DNA of 64,000 nt from Gyromitra esculenta (lineage: Eukaryota; Ascomycota; Pezizomycetes; Pezizales; Discinaceae): assembly GCA_038503075.1 (NCBI GenBank), contig JBCAML010000007.1, positions 558,001-622,000 on the forward strand. The letters are read 5' to 3'. Positions within the stretch are counted from its first letter, which is position 1; each line of letters starts with the position of its first letter. Positions 57,079 to 64,000 of the stretch are shown piece by piece. The notes beneath the pieces were generated by a model. It ran no database searches and had not been told where the DNA came from. It saw only the letters and a program-made list of their open reading frames with translations. The position numbers and the translations under genes were made by a program.

Positions 57079-57757
57079 CTCTACAAGGTGTGGAAATGCA
57101 TCGTTTGACGACTTTCCCATACAAATGAAATGGGAAATGACACCAAATGATGCATTAACAGGGGGTGTTGTGTGTAAATACATCAGTTGATGCCTTTACA
57201 GACGACTTTACCACTCAATAATGCATTTACCAACGACTTTCCCTACGACTTTCCACCATTTTACGACTTTACTGACGACTTTACAATGAATTTCCAACTA
57301 CAAAGTCGTAGGTAAAGTTGTTCGTGGGAAAGTTGTGGGGAAAGTTGTAAGGAAAGTTGTCGATGGTAAAGTTGGTAAAGTTGTAGGGAAAGCTGTAAGG
57401 AAAGTTGTCCGATGGTAAAGTCGCCAAAAAGTGTATCCCTTGCCTTTTCCTAGGATAACTTGTGTTACTATATGGAATCTATATTAGAATAGGTAGTATA
57501 GTTGTATAAAGGTCAGTGAACTCAACTGAGTAGCATAGGTTCAGTTCATGGCCTAGGCTTTTGGCTTTTGGTTTTTATATATTTCTTAAACTTTCTAGAG
57601 TTGGGAAAGGTGTATGATGACTCAAAGTATCCATTTCTTGATGCATTTCCCCATACATTTTAGAAACGGCTTTCCCACACAAAAAATATACTTTCTTGGA
57701 CGACTTTACAGACGACTTTCCCGCACAAAAAATGATGCATTTCCACACCTTGTAGAG
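57079..57757. mobile_element. 679-bp TIR element with subterminal repeats, CACTA-like
   Basis: Perfect terminal inverted repeats of about 24 bp (left CTCTACAAGGTGTGGAAATG at 57079, right its complement ending at 57757) and a 3-bp duplication TTC on both sides (57076-57078 and 57758-57760). Inside are many copies of GACGACTTT and its complement (57110-57420 and 57690-57720), several arranged head-to-head. TIRs beginning C-CTACAAG with 3-bp duplications and subterminal repeats recall CACTA/EnSpm elements. No transposase frame is present. Confidence 0.8.
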
Positions 57758-59365
57758 TTCCTCGTTGCGCGCTGTGGTCTGATTTCGGTTCACCAGTGAC
57801 CCAAATCGCGCTACAGACTATGAGATAGGCACACAGGATTAAACTCGTTTTTTCTCAAATTCTCTTAGAACTACTTTTAATTGAGAAGGACTACACCCAG
57901 GTTCTTTGGATGTATGTTATCGATTGTATGAAAGGTGAATATTACTTAATTTGTAGTTATGAGATTTAATTTAGCATTGCTCAATACTCCTTTTAGTCAA
58001 CTATCCTAACCGCAGCTCAGCTGTAGTCCCATTCCTAATATTATGCAAACGACCTGATCCACGGGGTAGAGTACCAAAGTATGAGCAAGAGTAGGGAAAA
58101 AATGATCGGAGCGAATAAACACGACTAGCTTATACTGTGTAGATGAGGCCTAAGAACCAATGTTAATACTTGAGGGAGTAATTGCTTATTTTTCGTGTCA
58201 ACAGGAGCTGGCATGTGCTTAAAAATATTACTAGGAATTCAGTGCAGCATTTGCAAATCCCATGCAGAGTGAAGTGCCTGACGATGAATGAAATCACTCA
58301 GATTTTATCGACAGCGAAACAAGACGGTCGCAGTCTCTCGCATATATCGGCTACTATCAATTCTCTGGCATTTTCTAGTCGTTGGATCGCAGGTGGGTAA
58401 ATATATATACACATGCGCTAGGTATAAGGGGTTAGGGTTCAAATTTTACGGTTCGTGTAGCCGCAAATTCATACATTTTTAGGAGCGCTGGTTTAATTTA
58501 GTGCCGAATAGGTAATCATGCTAATTTTTACTCATTCAAAGCCGTTTGGGGTATTGTAATGTAATACATGTAGCTCTAGGTTGGCAGAGCCTCCACATTG
58601 AACATGGTTACGCTGGGACGTTAAATACGTCCAACATTGTCTATCTAAACATTTACCGAGATCTACGCTAAAAGCAATTATCTGGAGTACTCTATATGTA
58701 GTTTTTTTCGGTGGGTTGACTTAGCTGGTTGACTTTGTGTGGGGTTTTCGCCTTCCTTTTTTCCCGGGCTTTCTGCGCGGTATGGCTGTAAGGTGTCGCT
58801 CTGTGCCAACAGCGTTCATGGAGCAGCCTCATTCCCTGGTTAGGTACCTTTCCGCGACACACTCACACACTCCCACTCACAACAAGCATACGCCCCTCCC
58901 CCTCGTCTCTTCTACGTTGTGGCCTGGCGTGCACTGTTTCTCTGCTGCTTGTGCACATCCGCTCATTAAATTTCTTTTCCTACCACCCCTCTATTCCGTC
59001 CCTTCAGTCCTGCATTCTTTTGCCGTGGTGAGATCTACACATTGCCTGGCCAGGCAGCTTGTCAAGCCCTGGGCAGCTTTCTGACGGCCGACAACTTCTC
59101 AACGCTGCTACTGCTCCGTTTGTTCGTTTTGTGCTGGTTGTCATCGAAGCCACCTTGAAGACGGCAACTGCACACACCACTCAGGAAAATAAAGAACAGA
59201 AGAATGAACCACAATGTTTGATGCCCTGTTCACTATATTCTCCTTTTATTTTAATTCCTCTCGTTGTTCAATTTATTCAGCGTTCCATGAAGTAAGAATA
59301 AGTTTTTTTTAAAAAAGAACGGAGAACAAGGATGGACAAGAGGCTCAACCCTTGAGACATAAAAT
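57758..59365. other. Intergenic; promoter and probable 5' UTR of the USP gene
   Basis: AT-rich to about 58720, then a GC-richer stretch with pyrimidine tracts (58850-59020) as is common in fungal promoters and leaders. An open frame from 58737 (115 codons) has no recognisable domain and I take it for non-coding leader. Confidence 0.45.
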
Positions 59366-61353
59366 ATGCTGACTTCGGAGTTGGGGGAGGCAAAGAGAAG
59401 GATCGAAACAAACACCATGATCACGGCGTCACTCTTCCCCCAACCCGTGCATTCCTTGCCGTCTCCGTCTCCATCAGTAGCTTTTCCCTCAGCTGATTCC
59501 TCTGTCACGAATATCGATGATCTCGCACTCTCCCACCTCCATATTCCCATCGAGCAGCCAGGTACCCTTTCACCACCCGAGTCCTTCACTGCTGCCGAAG
59601 ATACCAGGGAAGATTTGACAGCGGATGAAGAGTCTACGGAAAAAACAAATATCAATATGGATTTCATCGATGGACCGGTAGAATCGGATGAAACTATTTT
59701 AATGAAGCTAAAGCGTCGGTTACCAAAAAAGACATACAAAGATAAAAAGGGAAAGAAACGAACAGTGTGCGATGAAGATGGTTATGATTCAAAAAGCGAC
59801 GCGAGTTCTAACCCCCCACCTCCGAAACGGATAAAAGTGGTTGGCCTGAAGAATCTTGGGAATACGTGTTACAACAATGCTGTGATTCAAGCTTTAAGCC
59901 ATACGAAACCGTTGCGGGATTATTTCCTGGAACGGCAAACACAAACACAAGATAAGGAAAACGTTGAGGGCGGTGGACGGAAAGAAGATGCAGCAATTCA
60001 AGTCCAAATGCATATGGCAAGACCAAGGACTCGAAGAGCTGCTCAGTTGGAGGAGCAAATTACTATCCCGACAGATGTGTATGCTCTATTCCTATTATCA
60101 TGTGACGTGGCGTTTACTAATATGGTTTAGAAATCTCTGTGATGAATTTTCTCGTTTGTTGAAGTTGATGTGGAATGATGAACCGCCATGCGAAAAGCTC
60201 CTACATTCTAAAAAATCCCCACGTCCACGTCGAATATCTAAATCTGCTTCGGTTGTTTCCCCGCACGCATTTGCAACAGCTGTAGCCGCTGTTTTGCCGC
60301 TTTTTCAAGAACGCTATGAGCAGCATGATGCCCAAGAGTTTTTGAGGGTATTATCTTTCCCCACGAATTCCCTGAATTGTTGCTAAATTCAAGTAGTGTG
60401 CCTTAGAGAGAATGCAGAATGAGCTCATCACAGAAAGAATTGAGAAATCTGATGAATCCGATCCAGGAAAAGTAAATCTAGCTCGTATAGAAGATACCAT
60501 CGTTCAGTTAGTTTTCGGCGGTATACTGTGGAACAAGGTAATTGTTCCTTTCATCCGTGCTTTAGATAGATTTACCTGCAAAAGTTCATCGTTAACCACC
60601 CACATAGATAATATGTTTATCTTGCAAGGACTTCACTATCAAACCTGATCCATTCTTGGATTTAAGCCTTGTAATTCCGGATATTTCCTTGCTCCAACCA
60701 ACTTCAAAATCAACCGAGTCACAGAGGACGGTTACCATAGAAGACTGCCTAGACTTGTTTTCTTCTGCCGAGGAGCTCGAAGGTTCTCCATCACCACCCA
60801 TATCAGCCGCCTCATCCACAAATGGAGGGACCGGTCGTTCTTGCCTGTCCTGTGGTTCAGATTCAGGCTTTTCAAAGGCGTTTAAGTTCGGTGAACTACC
60901 TCAAATATTGTGTATTCACTTAAAGCGATTCCGTTGGCGGAGAAATGCTGTCCACGGCGGTAAGCTAAAAGTCGATGCACATGTTAAGTTCCCGTTGGAA
61001 GGTCTCGACATGGGGCGTTGGATGGACAAAACTGAAGAGGATGAATGTCTGAAAAGGTTGTATGACCTTTACGCTGTTGTTGTCCATCAAGGAGTTGGGT
61101 AAGGTTGATAGATTTTGTCTCTACCTTTGACGTCAAAGCTGACTTGGCATACAGAGCAAATTCTGGTCATTATTATGCCTATGTTAAATATCAAAACGAA
61201 TGGTATCATCTCAACGATGACCGAGCACGCAAGGTCGCGCCAGAAGTTGTGGCCAAAGCCAAAGCTTATCTTCTTTTTTACCGCCAACAAGAAATTGGGG
61301 ACTCTACTGAGGCCTCTGAACACGATACCCCGGTAACCGGGTCGGTTTCTTAG
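59366..61353 (+). CDS. Ubiquitin-specific protease (peptidase C19), 5 exons
   Basis: Model: 59366-60078, 60131-60347, 60409-60537, 60608-61098, 61155-61353; introns 52, 61, 70 and 56 bp, phases consistent; 582 aa. Cleaves ubiquitin from proteins. Catalytic Cys168 in G-L-K-N-L-G-N-T-C-Y-N-N-A-V-I-Q-A-L, His522 in S-G-H-Y-Y-A-Y-V and Asp538 in L-N-D-D-R-A. A QQD-like box reads Y-E-Q-H-D-A-Q-E-F-L-R. Two Cys pairs (356/359, 432/435) can bind the usual structural zinc; L-K-R-F-R-W-R precedes the final third. The third intron is placed to restore I-I-C-L-S-C-K-D-F...P-D-P-F-L-D-L-S-L; reading through would lose the CxxC. The first 150 residues are low-complexity with a basic KKTYKDKKGKKR patch, perhaps a nuclear signal. 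No ZnF-UBP is visible. It is broadly like USP3/USP44-type enzymes, but the exact orthologue is uncertain. Confidence 0.9.
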
Positions 61354-63382
61354 TATAATTGCTTAAATTTATTGTATAAAGTGCATTGCGGGAGGTTGCC
61401 TGTAGCATTTTGTTATGTCTTTTTCGTTATCTTATTGCGCTCAACTGCATATGATAATCGTATGGGATGCATTTTTCTCTTGGTTTGTTTCTACGCATTT
61501 TTTGTAAACTGGGATGGAATCATGGTTTTGGGAGTAACGGTGCGTTTTTCTACGTCTTTCACCCTCTTCTTTGCTTGCTTCCTCATACTTTATGCACGTT
61601 TTTCTCTTTTGTTTGGGGCGGGTCTGGTAAATTCATATGATTTCTTGGTGTTTTGGCATAGAAAAAAGACGGACGATACATGATTCTAGTTGGAGCGTTT
61701 TGTTTTCAATTTTTTACTTCCCATTGTTTGTGTTCGTGTTCACGGAAATATATAGATATCTCGGGGAAGAAACACAGATGAGTTTCTGCCTGTATACAAG
61801 TACATAAGACAAATATCAACCATATATTATTATCCGCCTGCTCCATTTACCCGGCTGTTTAATGGGGCCGGTTCGGTTCAGTCGTTCTCGGTCCTCCGGG
61901 TCTGCCTTATTCAGCTCCCCGGCAGTGGTCTTCAATTCCCGGATCCGCCGACTGACTCTCCTCTTAATTTCCCCCCTTGTTTGGCTGATAAAAGCTCAGC
62001 AGTCTTCTCAAAAAGCATTTCGAGTTTCTCTAATTCTTCATGGACGGCTGCGCAGTTAGCGGCGGCATATATTGATTTCTTCTGTTTCCTCAACTGCCAT
62101 CTCATTTTAGTATAAGTTAAATATAACACGAAACAGCTATAACCTACCGGCAATTTCGAATTCATCTTTAGCTATCGAATATCTAGGCCAAGGTTAATAG
62201 TTGGTACCAGACAGCTCGCTACAAGTTGAACTGCAGAGCCTCGCTCACTGCTATGCTATTTGATCTACTTTTTCATCTGTCGGATCCTTCTCAGAAGAGG
62301 ACAAGAATAATCGTCTAGAAGTTGAGAAGCTGCTGGAGGTGCACAACCGGTACTACCGGTGAAATTCGAGGCTTAGTGTATGAGAGGAAGCATCGCGACG
62401 TCGGCTTGAAAAGATACATCATAGAAATCTTCTAAGCTCTTGTGCCTGGTATCTGCACGACGTCGTGAAACGGTGGCTGAAATATACTTTGTTGATGGCT
62501 AGAGTTTTGACTTAGTAGGGTTTATGATTGATTTCTGAGCGCAAGGATTTGTCTGCCATGACGTCGCTTGGGCCACAATACCTGATGAACACTATTCTAA
62601 TATCATGTTTGTGCTTACATAAAAATAGCCAGGGCTGTGAAGCAGTCTTCAATTGATATTTTAACCGTATGATACCGCGGATAGATAGTAGAAAAGCGTC
62701 TGAATGTAGGCCTAAACGCTAGACCTCGTGCAGTCACAAAATCTCACTCGGCCATTACTGTCTTCTACTTCTAAGGCTGGTGTATACTTCCTGTGTTATC
62801 TCAGCAAATTCTCTGTCGTAGTTAACGCATTTTGATAATGTCTATAATACAATTAACTGCATATTTTCTGTGTCCATTTCACCCCCCACTTACACATCTC
62901 ATTTCGTATCATGGTGCATCTATGACCCATTTTATTTGCGTGTCATGGTTTCGGTACATATACGTACGCATATATCAGCACATCGTATATCGCGGCATAA
63001 ATTTAGTCGCTCCTCCTAGACCTTAGCTATGACTACATATATAGATTAAGTTTCTTAATCAAATCCTAGCAACCCCTAGGATGCAAGCAAAATTCCCCGG
63101 CCCCAGCTGTTGACTTCTTGTCATAAACTATTTTCTGCAATTATACATGTATATATTATATTCCAGCACGCTAACTTATATGTAGTTACATGAAACATAT
63201 TGGATGCATCGCTTTAGATCATATTTTTTTTGAAATCTATGAGTTAATTATTTAAATATGACATTGCTCCCATAGAAATACATATAAATTAATGAATTTT
63301 TTGCGAAGCTGCATTGCCGACACAGTCTATCACTCGATCAACTAGCCAGCAGTTTTGCCAACTTCCGACTGGCGAAAAAATA
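61354..63382. other. Intergenic with a possible coding remnant
   Basis: 3' flank of the USP gene, then AT-rich sequence. On the minus strand about 61830-62165 could encode a charged helical peptide (RKQKKSIYAAANCAAVHEEL...) that continues in another frame (RRIRELKTTAGELNKADPED) across a six-C run near 61970-61977. This suggests a gene fragment with a one-base shift, family unknown. The rest (62170-63382) shows nothing I can support. Confidence 0.3.
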
Positions 63383-63625
63383 CTGCGCATGCGTAGGCTG
63401 TCACGCATACAGGTCAGTCACTTACTCTTTGGGCAAAAATACGATTGGTAAATAAGGTTTTACTAGATTCTCATCAGACGTTAGTTAGACGTCATTCTTG
63501 TACAAACCGGGAAACTACCTGGGACAACAATCTTTTTGACCAACCGTGATAGAGTAAGATTCCTAAAATATACAACGACTAAAAGAGTGGGTGAGTGACC
63601 CATATGACTGTCTACGCACGCGCAA
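63383..63625. mobile_element. Possible Tc1/mariner-type MITE, 243 bp
   Basis: Imperfect inverted ends: CTGCGCATGCGTAGGCTG at the left and the complement of TTGCGCGTGCGTAGAC at the right, with further inverted similarity inward (TCACTTACTCTTT against AAAGAGTGGGTGAGTGA). TA on both sides (63381-63382 and 63626-63627). No coding capacity. Confidence 0.5.
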
Positions 63626-63656
63626 TATGACTGGTTTCTGGCCTCCAGTTAGTACT

Positions 63657-63807
63657 CGGGTCAGGGAATAAGTACCTGAAGGCTGAGGGAGGCAAAGCGG
63701 GTTTTTGATTTGCTAGATCATGCAGTGGCGGACCTCTGAGCATATTCTGTCCAATAAAAACCCCGGCTTGCAAACCACCAGTTATCAGATACTTATTCCC
63801 TGACCCG
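63657..63807. mobile_element. 151-bp TIR element (MITE)
   Basis: Ends are 23-bp inverted copies with one mismatch (CGGGTCAGGGAATAAGTA followed by C/T-CTGA). No clear target duplication and no coding frame. Confidence 0.6.
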
Positions 63808-64000
63808 GGTGCTCGTAATGGTCTTATTAAAAGCTGTAGCTAGCGCACGTAATAGTACGTCAAAGCAGGTCTGTAGCTAAGACCAACAGCGTAATTCTTA
63901 TTATTTCAACGTGCGTCCCCGTTCCATTCGGGAAATTTCAGTAGTATTTTATCTTCCTGTAGTTCAAGCTCTCGTATATATAATCGAATGCATAGGTCCA
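63808..64000. other. Intergenic tail, nothing recognised
   Basis: Short AT-rich end of the window without a supported feature. Confidence 0.5.

Noticed and set aside
58737..59084. 115-codon frame as an upstream exon of the USP
   Set aside because: No ZnF-UBP or other domain, Pro/His/Ser-rich composition and pyrimidine tracts point to promoter or leader sequence.
60538..60648. USP reading through the third intron
   Set aside because: The read-through frame stops at 60648 and loses the CxxC and P-D-P-F-L-D-L-S-L. A 70-nt intron to 60607 restores both.

Overview
The window is a piece of an ascomycete (Pezizomycotina-type) nuclear genome that is rich in transposable elements. The evidence is five intron-containing fungal genes plus one without introns (introns about 45-150 bp, GT-AG, with CTAAC/CTGAC-like branch points), chromodomain Ty3/Gypsy elements, a poly(A)-tailed Tad1-like LINE and a Tc1/mariner fossil. 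I cannot name the species. Large LTR nests with CpG-biased decay would fit a repeat-rich fungus such as a truffle-like Pezizomycete, but that is only a guess.

Left part (1 to about 35,390): an LTR-retrotransposon graveyard. 1-6,218 holds a Tc1/mariner transposase relic and a mosaic of solo or broken LTRs from three families, here called G1-LTR, LTR2 and LTR3. From 6,219 to 20,216 there are two near-identical 7-kb tandem units. Each holds a solo LTR2b, a solo LTR2a, LTR3/G1 fragments, an inverted G1 pol gene and a forward G1 LTR. From 15,716 to 34,987 three elements are nested. A minus-strand G1 Gypsy (G1-M) is split at its gag-pol junction by a plus-strand G1 copy (G1-P, 19,788-33,244). G1-P is itself split in its 5' leader by a minus-strand Gypsy of a second family (G2, 20,217-27,857, CTATC target duplication). 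The tandem units look like the product of unequal crossing-over between the solo LTR2b at 6,219 and the G2 3' LTR, because the LTR at 13,226 is a chimera of the two.

G1-P keeps an intact gag, a textbook -1 frameshift signal (TTTAAAC, 6-nt spacer, 8-bp stem) at the gag-pol overlap, and a pol frame with one in-frame TGA. Both Gypsy families have a 9-nt stretch just after the 5' LTR that is complementary to a site inside the LTR downstream of a TATA box. This suggests Tf1/sushi-like self-priming instead of a tRNA primer.

Right part (about 36 kb to 64 kb): ordinary genes with scattered insertions. In order: an ISG12/IFI27-like small membrane protein (+), an unrecognised intronless gene (+), a 244-bp solo LTR (CTAAC duplication), threonine deaminase ILV1 (-), the HIG1-domain respiratory supercomplex factor RCF1 (+), a 5.1-kb degenerate LINE with an 18-bp target duplication inserted between convergent genes, a conserved-looking Ser/Pro-rich plus coiled-coil plus acidic protein (-), a composite LTR and LINE-tailed insertion, an Rtc5-like TLDc protein with an N-myristoylation motif (+), a 679-bp TIR element, a USP-family deubiquitinase (+) and two short TIR elements near the right end. 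The genes are housekeeping and metabolic and show no sign of forming a cluster with a shared function.
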